A stretch of 64,000 nucleotides of DNA, from contig OX345636.1 in NCBI GenBank assembly GCA_947044365.1, positions 55,469,746 to 55,533,745 of the forward strand, written 5' to 3'. Position 1 is the first letter of the stretch, and every line of letters begins with the position of its first letter. This DNA comes from Petrosia ficiformis (lineage: Eukaryota; Porifera; Demospongiae; Haplosclerida; Petrosiidae). Below the pieces are notes generated by a model. The model saw nothing but the letters and a program-made list of their open reading frames with translations, did not search any database and was not told the origin of the DNA. Both the position numbers and the translations under genes were made by a program. Below, in pieces: positions 11,089 through 23,000 of this stretch.

Positions 11089-12242
11089 CAGTGAAACCTC
11101 TATAATATGGACACCATTGGGACCAGCTCAAAGTGTCCTTATTATAAAGGTGTCCTTGTTTCAGATGTTTATTATTATCTTTACCTATATTGTCAAAAAC
11201 ATTAGTTTTAGTGTTATATCTTCTTAATTGTTATCAAACTGTGACATAAATTCACTTTCTCAGTTATCATCAGCAAAGTCTTGACATAGCTACAGGTACA
11301 TTATTGTTGCCTGTGGCAAACTCTTCTACAGAGCAGTATTTATATTATCTGTGTTTCCGAAATGTTCCAAAAGTTTATGTCGATAGACTAAAAGCACTGA
11401 TTGTTAGACTTCAAGATTGGATACAGTGAAGATAGTGTAATTAATAATATTATAAATATTATAAATAATAATTATTGATAATAATTTTGAAAAAATTAAT
11501 TATACTGTCCGCAATATAGAGTGGTTATAATATCAATGGGGGCGGGCGTGATATGTGTCCGGTATACGGAATAGCGAGGTGTCCGTATTTCAGATGGTTC
11601 CAATCTATGGGCGTCTATGGAACAGTGGCATAGCCAGACAGTAATTGATGCCTGGTCGTAAAAAGAAGAGAATAGTCGCGCGAAGGGCGCCGAAACATTT
11701 TTGTAATTATTTATTCATGATGGGCGTGTCGATTAATAATAGTTACTGAATAACGCAACCAAGAAGTAAATAAACGGACAGTTCTAGTTATACTGCGACT
11801 TCGTCAGGAACTTCGCCAAGAATTTGTACATGCAACTGTTAAAATCGTCTTTGATGGTCTGATATCATTACTTTCCAGCTGTATCACTGTTCATCAGTTT
11901 CATCACTATGTAGCAGCCTAGTCTCGCGTAGCCAGCCCCTCCCATTCTACGAGGGGCTGGCTACGCGAGACTAGCTGCAGCCTTTGTCGGTTAGAAGCAG
12001 AAGAATCTAACTGATTCACATCTAAACAATCAAAAATAGTCTGCTGTCTACCTTTACTTTGCTTCTGAAAGGCCATCACAAATAAACAAACTTGACAAGT
12101 GTCGGAGTATAATTAATTTTAATAATAATTAGCATAATTAAAATTCGAATTTAATTCTGATGCCCGGGCCCAGGACCGCCAGGCCCGGGTGTAGTAGAAA
12201 GTTTCCGTCTTAGAGAGGTGTCCGCTAACAGAGGTTTCACTG
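11089..12242. mobile_element. pogo/mariner-like DNA transposon, non-autonomous
   Basis: Terminal inverted repeats read CAGTGAAACCTCTATAAT on the left (11,089) and, in reverse complement, CAGTGAAACCTCTGTTAG on the right (ending 12,242), each followed inside by a GGACACC motif. The element is flanked by TA on both sides, the target duplication of Tc1/mariner/pogo elements. Spacer C carries the matching unoccupied region (around 52,900-52,975), which supports insertion into copy A after the duplication. No transposase frame was found. A 23-bp perfect hairpin sits inside at 11,919-11,973. Confidence 0.75.
11919..11973. repeat. GC-rich perfect hairpin
   Basis: Two 23-bp arms (left 11,919-11,941, right 11,951-11,973) are perfectly complementary around a 9-nt loop. 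The core is TCTCGCGTAGCCAGCCCC. Pairing can extend outward by CAGC/GCTG with one bulge. It is far more GC-rich than its surroundings and nested in the pogo-like element. It is probably a very short palindromic MITE. Confidence 0.7.
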
Positions 12243-12543
12243 TATAATATTATTATGCAAGTAGGTTGGAGAGGCACAGTGACACTGGTTATAATGATAG
12301 GAAGAGGAGGATTAATAATCCTGCTATATAGCGCAATTAAAAATAATTAGTCTCGTTACATCTCTTTGCTCGCGATCGATCGGAGTGGTACATGGTTAGT
12401 CTGGCGCGGCCACACCCTTCGCTTGGAGGAGGAAGGGTCTGGTAACAGCAGTATGAGCGAGTTATGGAAATGGAATTTAATTACCGTAAAGCTGGAATTT
12501 TAATTACCAAAAAGGGTGGGGCTCGCTACACACGTGAATAAGC

Positions 12544-12921
12544 ATGGCCAGTGTTTGTGTTGCTTGTGGACAGGATTTGTCTGCAAAGAAAAAGTATGAG
12601 AAAGTTACCTTACGTTCTCTTCCTCCGGAAATCATTAGTGTTTGGGAAGAATAATTATTATTGTTGAGCACACAGGAATCTAGCATAAATCCTCAAAATC
12701 TGTTAGATGATGGTAGTTTTATGTGTCGGAATTGTAGGAATAGCTACAATAGTTTTGTCACATCAAAAGCAAATCTTTTATCAAAACTTAAAAATGCCGT
12801 GAACACAATAAGTCCGAGAGAGCAGAGCCTGGCTTTTGGCAGGCAGGCAGGCAAAACACAGGCTTTTGCCATACCTGGTTGGCAACACAGCAAAAACATC
12901 TCTGCCACTCATGAACGCTGA
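12544..12921 (+). pseudogene. captured cysteine-pair coding fragment
   Basis: A plus-strand frame starts MASVCVACGQDLSAKKKYEK, meets one in-frame stop near 12,652, then continues in the same frame with a second cysteine pair (FMCRNCRN) to 12,921. The C-x2-C pairs suggest a zinc-binding N-terminal region of some gene. The family was not recognised. It lies wholly inside the Mutator-like element and is broken, so it is a captured fragment rather than a working gene. Confidence 0.45.
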
Positions 12922-12963
12922 TATCACTAGTCTTTGCTCCTTTTTCAGCGCTCTGTAACCCAT
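12781..12963 (-). pseudogene. captured RecQ-like helicase fragment
   Basis: The minus-strand frame begins MGYRALKKEQRLVISAFMSG and continues RDVFAVLPTRYGKSLCFACL. This matches the start of a RecQ-type DEAH helicase domain: the Q-motif-like KEQ, the (S)GRDV turn and the Walker A loop LPTGYGKS, here with Arg for the first Gly. The similarity stops after about 45 residues, leaving no DEAH box or later motifs. It sits inside the Mutator-like element in the opposite orientation to the cysteine-pair fragment. Confidence 0.55.
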
Positions 12964-13626
12964 AATCCTACAAGAATATTCTGCACACTCTATCTCACAC
13001 TTCTTTTCAGCCAGATTATTTAGAGGTGATTATTACGTTTGCATTTTTGTGGCTAATTATTCGCGTAGAACAATATAGCAGGAATTCCTGCTACCTCCAT
13101 AACTCGCTTATGCTGCTGTTACCAGACCCTTCCTCCTCCAAGCGAAGGGTGTGGCCGCGCCAGACTAGTACATGGTATCATGTACATGTTATATACAATA
13201 ACTTCTTCAGAGCAGTTCAAGAAGACAGTTACTCTCCACCTTCCCCGTGCTGCTGTTATCTAGTCAGTGGAAGAAGCTTCTGATTCAAATTTTGTTCTCC
13301 TGATAGCTCCAATGGTCCACCATTTGAATTTGAAGAGATGAATGGCAGTTCTTTTACCCTGCATATTACCTATTGATTTACAGCATTTTTCAAGTATTGT
13401 GGTTGAAACAAGTAAAAGTGTTAATCAACTATTTCTATCTCACATGTTTAACAAGTCTAATTTAGCTAAAATGAATTTATAACTTGAAATAATTATAACA
13501 AAGAATGATCCCCATTTAAGGTTAGTCATTTATATTGTATTCAACCCTAAATCTCATTGAAGCAGACATTTCAGATTGTGTAAAAATTAGCCAATGAACA
13601 TTCTGTTTACTTTAATAATGAATACC

Positions 13627-14415
13627 GTCGGGACGGGACCCTCGCCTACGTGGCAAGGTAATACAAACTATAATTTCGAAATATAATATGCCAAAAGATT
13701 ATAATTATCATTGCTCGTTTGTATGGTCATATAATAATGAGAATGTTTACTTCAGATTGTTTAGTTTGTGTATAAAACATATTAAGTTATAAAACCGTAC
13801 TGGCATGTTAGTTTTTATAATAATATTATAATAGATATAGATATATATATATAATATATATATATATATAAATTATATAAACTAACATGTCACTACTTAT
13901 TACTTAGTATGATTATACTAGTCTCTTCCTTGTCTATACTATAAGTCTTACATTTTAGTGTCTGTATTATCTGAAAGAAGAAAGAAAGATCCTCAATTCG
14001 TCTTGTGAAATATTCCACAAAGACAGCATAGACAGGTCCTCAAAACTGCTGACGTTCGAGTAACGTGCACAGCACATGACTTGAAATTGAAATAGGCGGA
14101 GTTTGAAAGTAATGGAGAATGCTTGGAGCCAGTACTCGATGTTGTAGCAACCACTACCCAAATTTTGTTTGCTTTTATGTAGTGCTTTGCTAGCGATAGT
14201 CATGATACAGGAGTAGTTATGTTTTGATGTGTCCAGATGCCTCCACGAGTCTTCTCAAGTCTGGAAACAGTAATCGTGAGTTATAAACATTGTGATAACT
14301 TTATAACCGAAAGGTTTAAGAAGAATTCCTACGTTATTTTTTTTCCTTGTATAATTTGAAGTCTACCAGTACCTCTTTTGAAATGTCAATGTTTTTATTT
14401 TTCCAGAAAAATTGC

Positions 14416-14451
<36 letters not shown>

Positions 14452-14503
14452 ACAGACAAAACGATTACCGTACCCTTCCGCCTACGCTACGCGGCGAGGG
14501 TAA
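13627..14503 (-). repeat. dispersed repeat, inverted copy of 4,370-5,593
   Basis: The left end GTCGGGACGGGACCCTCGCC and right end TTCCGCCTACGC...GCGGCGAGGGT are the reverse complements of the ends of the repeat at 4,370-5,593. Internal landmarks (AAGTCTTACATTTTAGTG; TGCTTTGCTAGCGATAGTCA; an AC run near 14,420) also match in inverted order. No coding sequence was recognised. Confidence 0.55.
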
Positions 14504-14830
14504 AAATTTGATGAAGTGCTATTGAGATGTGAAGCTAAAATTGTGAAGTCATGTTTATAGAAGTACTAGTAGACATGTAGTATCAGTTGTTATTGTAGAC
14601 ACATGTTTATGACATAGTAATTGATCTTTGGCGAGCGTAAGCATATAGAGTGGCATTTGTCTGTTTGTCACGCATACCATATATTATTATTTTATTTACG
14701 TATACCGTACATATTCAATAAACAAATTATTCAATAAACACGACATAGAGACAGAGAGAATTAGCAAGAGCTTGTAGGAGGACTATGGAGAGTCCAGAGC
14801 AACACTAAGTGTGACTGGAAGGTGATCAAT

Positions 14831-15064
14831 TAAGATCTAGGAGGGGAAGAACATTAGAGATCCCAGATGATCGAGAAGCTGACAAAATGAGAATAAGTAG
14901 ACAAAGAGCAGTAGAGACCCCAGTGCATCGAGAGACAAGACTAGAAGCAGAGAAAAGTAGATTTAGAAGAAAAGACGTACATGAAGAAAGTGGAGAGAAC
15001 AAAAATATAATATTTATTATTAACACGAATATAAAGAGCATGATAATAATAATAACTAGGTGAA
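14831..15064 (+). pseudogene. RE-rich repeat-protein relic, possibly Helitron-related
   Basis: A 77-codon frame reads LRSRRGRTLEIPDD...READKMRISRQRAVETPVHR...ETRLEAEKSRFRRKD and ends in low complexity before a stop. The E-x-P-x(2)-R-E/T-x-R-x(6)-R-x-R rhythm of about 26 residues resembles Arg/Glu-rich repeats often found near the N terminus of Helitron polyproteins in invertebrates. No Rep or helicase motif is present. The assignment is a weak inference; only the periodic coding-like pattern is seen directly. Confidence 0.3.
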
Positions 15065-16262
15065 TGCAAGGCAAGCGTAAGCTTATAACATAATTTGTCT
15101 AAGGATCTTCAGCTTGTGTGGATATTCTCGCTTCTCTATGATTGTTATCATATAGAAAGGTTTTGCTTGCATATTTGGAATGATTTGTATCATCAAAGGT
15201 TGTCTCAAAAGGTGCCCTGCATGATGTGTTCAGAGAGAGACCACCTTGGAGCATAAAAAAGTGTACAAAGCCATTGTCCCTCCTACACTGTTCTCTCACA
15301 GGTGAAAGCCGAGTTGGACCTATCTTCAAGAAGCTTGATTTCTACATAAGCATTAAAAATCGATGAATCCAAACTCAATCATCAACACCTATAATTTATT
15401 TTAGTTTGTTATAATCATGTTCCATTTGTTTGTTATTTCAAATGCTCGGAATATTCCATGGAGAGTTTACTGTCTGGAATCCCAAGGATATTACTTGAGA
15501 ATGGTACCATCTAATAGGAGAATGGAGGACCAGAGTAGGCAAAATGAGATGTAACATCATAGCCATATGCATCCCATCACTAAACTATAATGTTGGTTGT
15601 TTCTTCATATAAGAAGTCACGAAATTATGTTACATTTATATAGTCTCATATGGTATAAGAATTATGTTAGGTGTACTGACATTGTTAGGGATGTTTTTGT
15701 TCTTACTCAAGCATGAAATTGTTGTATTCTGTGGTTTGTATAACTATTTTGAATGTGTAATACAGCTACTATACTATCCTTATATGAAGTGATGACCATA
15801 ATGTTGGTCCCATTCAATGGATAACAGAGAAGCAAGGCACTTGATTACATTGCATTTCCTGGATGCCCCTGTGGTTTGGAAACAATGCATGCATGTAGTC
15901 TACAACACCAATTGGCTCTTAGAATAGGGTGTGTACATCAGTGAGAATCCTAAAGAAGCTCAATTATAGTAAACTTTAATTGACCACAAGGAAATTACGT
16001 GAAGCCAGAGACAATGAGGAATCCAATAACTGGTCACGAATTATGTTTTCTATGGTTACAATGCTGCATCGAGTGGCAGTCTTGAGATTGGCACCTGCTT
16101 TTATGGGACAAAGAGAATTTCATAATGGCTTTAATTTAATTACAGGCAATCCTTTAAGTTAGTCTAAATTTGCTTTCATCTCAGTTGTGGTTGTCACTTT
16201 AAGTAAAAACAGTAATGCCCATTCAAAATAGTAGAATACTTCTAGAATACAAAATTATACAT

Positions 16263-16324
<62 letters not shown>

Positions 16325-17409
16325 ATATATATATATATATATATTATATATATTATAATATGTGACTGTATGTAAGAACAGATTCACACCTCAGAAAGGT
16401 TATATGCAATATAAGCAGGACGGATCTACAGTGGCCTACCGAGGATTTTGATGCACACATTTCACAGATATAATATACAGAAAATGTATTACTTTCTACT
16501 ATCTTCTTTTTTGTAATAAGTTGTTAAAAGTCAACATACTTGTTGGCAGTACACTCATGATAAAGCTTAAATGGACTAATGGGAGAGAATTTACATAGAT
16601 AAACTTCATATGCGATACTCAGTACAATTGTACTAGTTTTATTTTCACGCCACATGTTTATAATTATTCCTACAATCCCAGTACTAGTTTGTTATGCTGA
16701 CTCCAATGATACAAGTCTGAGACCTTTATCTTAGACTTGCCCAATGTTGCTGTGACGCAATATTATCATTGTCTAACTATCATGTCACAAATATAATAAT
16801 ATAAGTGTCTGCTTTGCCTAGAATTCCAGGTTGATTTTATTTGGCACCAAACCCAATTTGTTTGTGCCTGTGCTGAACCTTAGCTTCACCACTAGAAAGC
16901 AGAAACAAATAAATTTTAAAAGTGTTTGCATAATTGTCCTCACCAACAAATTGCCTTGTCTCGTGCTGTCGTGCATGTAGCTACTCTGCGCTAGGAAGCC
17001 CCACGCAAAACTACACATTCCCCAGCTGACAAGAGATAAGTTTCTTTCAACTGGCTACAGTATTAGAAGTACTATTCACTATACAGCTTACGGAGTGAAG
17101 TGACTGTTGTTTGCTACTTTCTGAGGTAACAAATTTAGTGTATAAGCAAGAGATGCTAATCTTAATTGTGAATTTCATGGAGGTAGTGAACTGTTTTGTT
17201 CTCTGAAGTGAATTAATTAATATCTGTTCTCTTCTTTATCTGGAGTAATGATAAGTAATTTTGTACAGACTCTTGATAACAGAAGTAGAGTTACACCGAA
17301 AAATAATATAATTATATTATAGGGCATTTCATAATGTCAAGGTATTTTGCCAACACCCTTTCTTTTCCACACAATATATATCAAAAAAACATATAATAAT
17401 AAATTTCCC

Positions 17410-17476
<67 letters not shown>

Positions 17477-18520
17477 TATGTATATATATATTATAGGTAT
17501 CACTGTAAATAACTGAAATTGTATTATTTTGCAGCAGAGGAATCAACTTTTACTAACAGCATAACTCAGGTGTAACAATATATCTTGGGGCAGCAGTCAT
17601 CACCGTCTAGTATCTTCTGTGGGATTTTACTTTGCTCTAAAGCAGATTTTCTCTCTTCATTCCATTCTTGAGCAACATCCTGATGGACAGTGAAGGTACA
17701 GACAGTGATGATAACAAGAAAATTTCATTGTGGATAATATCTCATAATGCTCTCCTGTAGTATAATTATAGATAAAATTATATTTCCTACTGTGACCTAT
17801 TGGTATTTAATTAGTTTTGTTCGAATGAAGAGCAGGGTTGGTATGCAATCATCACAGGTGTTGTATTATGCTCTAACACCTCTAAGTGTAAATCAGATAT
17901 AGCCCTTTATAGAGTAAAACTTATCCATCCATACACTTAGTTGTGAGTATAATCAAATCATATTGATTTTGATGTCATACTTTGATGTGACTTGTACTGA
18001 CTCCATTGGCTAGATAATCATGGATAGTACAACCTTTATGGTTAACACTTTTTGGATTCTGTAGTGGAATGATTTTGTGTTATGTTGAGTGGTTTCTAAT
18101 TCATTATTTTTGCTCATACCATCAAAACTCTTTAGTATATAGCTCTAAGCTCATTTTTGGTATTTTTGCAACTTCATGAAACCACAGGGATACATGTAAA
18201 TAAAGCCACTGTTATACAACTGATTTGAATAGCACTGTTACTTCCGTTGATGCACTCGCTCAACATCAGTATACAAATTAGTATTTACTTAGTGAAATGC
18301 AAAACATTGTAGGGACAAACCTGAGAAAGTTTTATATTTTGGTGCATGACAGACCTTCAGCGCCAAATCATATGCAAAAAAAAAAGATTCAAGCCAGCCT
18401 CAGCTCAAAAAATGTTGTTACAAAACAGAGAAAGATAGCAGAGCATGAATTGCCTTCAGTTCCTTCTGTTTGAAAAGAAAATAATACAAGACTGAAGTAG
18501 CAAAAACTTACTAAAACTGT
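15065..18520. other. intergenic with two long TA microsatellites, no gene recognised
   Basis: Contains pure TA runs at about 16,265-16,345 and 17,407-17,475. A 76-codon minus-strand frame at 15,099-15,329 shows no recognisable motif. An AAAC run begins at the right edge (18,525-18,555). The rest is AT-rich unique-looking DNA. Confidence 0.5.
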
Positions 18521-18539
18521 AGAAACAAACAAACAAACA

Positions 18540-18920
18540 AACAAACAAACAAACACAGTTTGTTCAATCAAAATTGACAACACTAAGAGGGACTCACTCA
18601 GGCTTGCCCCAATCATAATGGATGTCCACTTCTACTTGGTTGAGGCCTAGTGGATTGTTTTACTTGCAAAAGATGAAGTTATCATTGAAAACAAGAACTC
18701 AGAGTACCCACGCATGTTTTGTTCAAGGCATACTGTTTGCCTGAATGAGGCAATTCTGACATTCTTATTACTTAGATGAAAAAATCTGTACAGGTTGCTT
18801 GAGGTGTCTAAGTAGATGTATTACAATGCTTCATTTTGGACATTTATGTATAATTATATTGTTTTAACCCATGACACATATCTGTGACAATTGACTCATG
18901 CAATTAGGAGTGAACTCCTT
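18540..18920. repeat. duplicated block shared with 53,410-53,790
   Basis: Both copies contain the landmarks TTGACAACACTAA, GGATGTCCACTTCTAC, CAGAGTACCCAC, GTTTGCCTG, TTGCTTGAGGTGTCT and TTTTAACCCATGACACATA in the same order. One copy lies about 1 kb upstream of the first propeller exon of gene 1, the other about 2.3 kb upstream of gene 3. So genes 1 and 3 share an extended 5' flank that was not detected upstream of gene 2. Confidence 0.7.
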
Positions 18921-19903
18921 TTTGGGATTTTTAAAGGGGGATGTCCTCTCATCGAGGGGGATCAGAAATGGGTGCAGCCTCGCTGCTTATTAAACAATTT
19001 GGGGTTTCAGTGACCCCTACTGTGCAATTCGATGTGTAGTTGAGACATTCCTCTTTCTGGAAAACCTGGTGTTATTGGTGTAACTGTTGCCAACATATGG
19101 TTTGTTTTGTTTGCCAAACACTGCATTTCAATTAGTCCTACGAAGTGCTTCTAAATCCAGATAAGCAAGTTGTTAACATAGTACTCCATGTCAGAAATTG
19201 AGCCAATTGATAGGTGGCCGAGATATCTGCTGCAGAAACACCAGTGTTGAAAATGGGAAGAATTGTGAAAAACATACTCAGTGACCATTATGAAAGCTAT
19301 AAGTTAGCAATTAGTAATGATTTCATTTCACCACATATGTCAATGAGATAGTTGCCTGCACCACCTAACCTATATAATATATAGGGAAGGTGGCACAGGG
19401 AAATATCTCAATATGTATGATACCAACATGTATGATTCCCTCAGTTTGGTCATAGCCTTACACTTACTCCCCACAGTCTTGCATGGAAGGTTGCAAGGCG
19501 GACTTGATTTGCTAAAAAATTATTGTTGTTACTTACAATCTTATGAGGGGATGTGTTTATTTAGCTGATGTAGTCTACCTGGAAGATTTAAAACTTCTTG
19601 CGTGCTTTGGTGACGGTGGCTTGTCTATGCAGGCTTCAGGGAAACCTTGGTGGCTATAGGAGTTGTACTTGGGGTGAGCACCCATTGCCTACTCCCCTTG
19701 ATAAGTACAAGAGCTAATTATTATAATAATATTTTAATCAAAATTCTATTTAATACCACTGTACAAACGTTGTATTTCCACCATAGTAATATTTGCTCCT
19801 CATGCAATTACAGAGTGAAGATGGAGCAAATATGAACCAAATATTTAGTAATTGTTCATGTCATATTGGTGCATTTATTATTTTATTCATTGTTGACAAT
19901 TAG
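18921..19903. other. 5' flank of gene 1
   Basis: No coding exon could be assigned. A partly self-complementary segment at 19,775-19,840 (AATATTTGCTCC ... GGAGCAAATAT) recurs upstream of gene 3 at 55,825-55,945, in both cases shortly before the first propeller exon. The exon encoding the true start codon of gene 1 was not located. Confidence 0.4.
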
Positions 19904-22057
19904 AGGCTAAATGGAGAACTGTGCACACAACTGTGGTGATTAGAGATCACTTGTACTGTTGGGGAGGTGAGCAGAAGGGCCTACAAATGGTACATGAAAG
20001 TATCAACAAAAGGCAGTTTACAGAATCTGTAGATGTATTAGATATACCTACATTCAAATGGGAGAAGAAATTAACTAAAGGTGCTCCTCCTGCTGGAGTA
20101 AGAAAGTATGCTTGTGCTGAAATAGGGAACAGTATCTTCTATATATTACGGTGGAAATTGTATACCTGATGACTGTTTTCACGACAACCTATTTGAACTA
20201 AATACCCTAAGTCACAACTGGAGAGAGATAATTTGCAATAATGCTAATAATCGTCCAATGAAAAAAATAGCTTGTCGTATGATGTCCATCAAAAGCAATG
20301 AACAAGAACATTTGTTACTTTTGGGAGGGTTAGGTATTACACCAGCTATTACTCAAACAGATTCTCAGTATATTCGATCTCCAGAATCTGAGCGCGATGA
20401 TTATTCTTACACAAATGAAACCCATGTTATGAGTGTTTCTGCATCAACAGGTATTATACATTATTACTTAATTTCAGATTTTCATATCATATTGTATTTC
20501 TTCAGGTAAATGGAAAACTCCCATTATAAAAAGCAATCGTCCACCACCGTGTGCCTATTTTACAATTAATGCACTTCCTGATAACAGGGGTGTTATTTTT
20601 GGAGGCGTAACTATCGAAAAGAGGACTGAAAGATTGACTCGTGTTAATGATATGTTTCTGTTAAATATTTCTCAGGATATGATTGTGAGTTGATGAGTGC
20701 TTATAATTGTATTAATGAATGCATTCCAAAGAAAAAAATTGTAATAACCAAATTAATGCCATTTTATTGTTTTGATGTTCTGAAGGTTTTTCAGAAAATA
20801 GTCAAACAATCTCTTAACTGGCCTGCAGAGAGGAGTGCTCATTCGAGTACTATCATCACTACTGTATCATCAAATGAACAACTGACGTCTCATTTGGTTG
20901 TATGAGGGATGGTTTACAACCAACTAAAGACTGCTGGATAATGAAATTATCTAATTTAGAGTGGTATCAGGTAAGCATATACCTACATCATATGAAATAT
21001 TTCTATAATGTAAAACACTAATTAAAGTTGGGTAATGGATATAATTTGAAATTTATATATTGTTCAACACCCCCTTCTGCACCCTTCCCCCTACATCTAC
21101 ATCCACACATTTTATATACCATTTGCCCTCGTACTCCACAGGAGTGAAAATTGTATTAACTATGTAGTAGCTTTACTGAGTTAATAAGTAAACAAATTTT
21201 GCTTAATCAGGGACTCTTCTTTTTTGAGGTTGCAATTGACTGCAATACATAGCTTTGTCAGTTTAACTTCTAGAATACTGAAAACTGTTATTATTACATT
21301 TGTGCCATCATGTACTATCATCTTATGTAATATTTACTTTATATGTCATCTTTACAACCTTATATGAGGGAGCAAAATGTGAATTGTGTGTTGCTCAGTT
21401 TAAATATTATGTGACCTGATTTATTTCTTCAGATCAATGTTCCCGATTCTGTCACAAAGAGATTTAACCACTCCATATCAACTTACTACAAGTCCAACTA
21501 TTGTGTATGGATTACAGTGACAGGAGGCAATGAAGAAGTAGATTCAATTACAAATCAGTGTAGTCCAATCACTGGTTCAAATACCAACGTTATAATGGAA
21601 CTAGGTACAATAATTATTTGATCATATTACATTCATTGAATCAGGAATATGGTTAGAGTATTCATAAAAGAAAGTAGTTCATATCAGTATTACCTTTTTA
21701 CACTATTTAAAAATTATTGTAAGTGCTACGGATAGGGCATGCATTATTATAATTACCTGTAAATTTAGAAAAATGGCCAAATTATTTTCAGTTCAGTCAT
21801 TACATAAGCATGTGCAAAACATTCAGTGTTAGCAGGGTAAAGAGTTCTTTGGCAAAATACACAGTGAAATTTTGCTCATTAGTCAATGAGCAAAAGTCAT
21901 GATGTATGAGAATTAAACTTAAACCATGCACAAGTGGACCTATGAGAAGCCACACTTAAGTACTGTTTTGTTAATACTGATGTAATGAAAAAGCTTATCT
22001 TCACTGTAAAAATGACTTGGTTATTTTAACAAACCACTTGTTACCTCAGTTACACTT

Positions 22058-22305
22058 ACATTTTGTCTGGTTATAATATAGCTATATGGTAAAAAAAGAA
22101 TGTTATGACAGTCATAAGTGCATATACCAAAGTACACCCTACTACCATATAAAGAGGCTGTTTTATATTGATAACTTCAAAATGAGACAACATGCATAGG
22201 AAGAAGCGATTTGTTTTGCTATAGTTAAAAGCTAGTCATGCAATCATGAATGTACATACCCTCACTTATTATTAAATATAGCTATATTATAACCAGACAA
22301 AATGT
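22058..22305. mobile_element. foldback MITE in a gene 1 intron
   Basis: Two 30-bp arms, 22,058-22,087 and 22,276-22,305, are perfect reverse complements (left arm begins ACATTTTGTCTGGTTATAAT), separated by about 190 bp without coding capacity. It lies in the intron between the last propeller exon and the coiled-coil exon. The family is unknown. Confidence 0.6.
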
Positions 22306-22946
22306 TAATTGTCCTTATTTTTCATGTTTCTTACTATGTATAATAAATGTACATGCAACTGAGCTAACAAGTAGTCTGTTAAATAACGAATTCAGTTTTA
22401 ACAGTGTTCTACAGTAGCTACAACCTTAGAAAATTAAAAACATATCAAAAAACAAAAGGTAGATTAATAAACAGGCTGGCCAATTGAATTAATATTGCAT
22501 GTGAAAAAACAGGGACTCAACAAAATGTGTACTTGGTGGCATCCCCATCACTTGTAACATTATCTCTACTCTTGGCACAGCCCATGCACTTTAATGCTAA
22601 TATGATGAATCAGCAAACACATATCAATTGTTGTGTAGGAAATATTATATATAATTATATAATTATAATGTTGTACACATACAGTGCAAATGAAATTAAT
22701 GCAACTTCTTTACAATCATTTTGTATTTGTCATGTCATGCAGTGTATAGTAATGATGAAGTTGATGAATGGTTGTTGAATCGTATTTGGGATAGCGAACA
22801 AAACTGGTATAAAACAAAAGAAGTGATAAAACGTGAGAAAGAAGCAGAGAAATGGACTGTTCAAATCCAAGAGAAAGATCAGAAACTTACATCATTACAA
22901 TTAAATGAATCATCACTGAAATACACAGTGGAGAAGTTGAACAAAC

Positions 22947-23000
22947 GTGAGATTATAAAATCGCTTAATAATAATTTATCACGTGATGTTGTTATTTTAG
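22947..23000 (+). other. 54-nt intron that can be read through in gene 1
   Basis: GTGAG donor and TTATTTTAG acceptor, exactly 54 nt. Equivalent 54-nt introns occur in gene 2 (41,252-41,305) and gene 3 (58,847-58,900). In genes 2 and 3 the intron contains an in-frame TAA. In gene 1 that codon is AAA, so retention would add 18 residues without changing the frame. Splicing at the same phase-1 sites in all three genes gives a continuous coiled coil (NK-QLEESQK in gene 1). Confidence 0.7.

Larger units (their letters stand above)
2162..12385. repeat. duplicated spacer block, copy A
   Basis: Long stretches match copies B (26,583-33,700) and C (48,263-53,100) in the same order, allowing for insertions and deletions. 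Shared landmarks include the AACATGTACATGTxTGTT start, the segment with the TTAATTATAG acceptor before 4,220, the ATTGACCAAGCCTCTGGAAT segment near 10,100, and the GGTTGGAGAGGCACAGTGAC segment near 12,265. Copy A is enlarged by a 28-bp minisatellite, TG repeats and several transposons. It contains orphan exons resembling parts of the kelch/ZU5 genes, so it is part spacer and part gene graveyard. Confidence 0.75.
12397..13167. mobile_element. Mutator-like (Pack-MULE-like) element carrying gene fragments
   Basis: Long terminal inverted repeats of roughly 70 bp, starting TAGTCTGGCGCGGCCACACC, are nearly identical at both ends. The element is flanked by a perfect 9-bp duplication, GTACATGGT (12,388-12,396 and 13,168-13,176). 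Long inverted repeats plus a 9-bp duplication are typical of Mutator-like elements. The 771-bp body has no transposase but carries a plus-strand cysteine-pair frame and a minus-strand RecQ-helicase-like fragment, annotated separately. Capture of host gene pieces is the hallmark of Pack-MULEs; that mechanism is inferred here. Confidence 0.7.

Noticed and set aside
14826..15074. 82-codon minus-strand Leu/Ser-rich frame.
   Set aside because: Antisense shadow of the Arg/Glu-rich plus-strand frame at 14,831-15,064.
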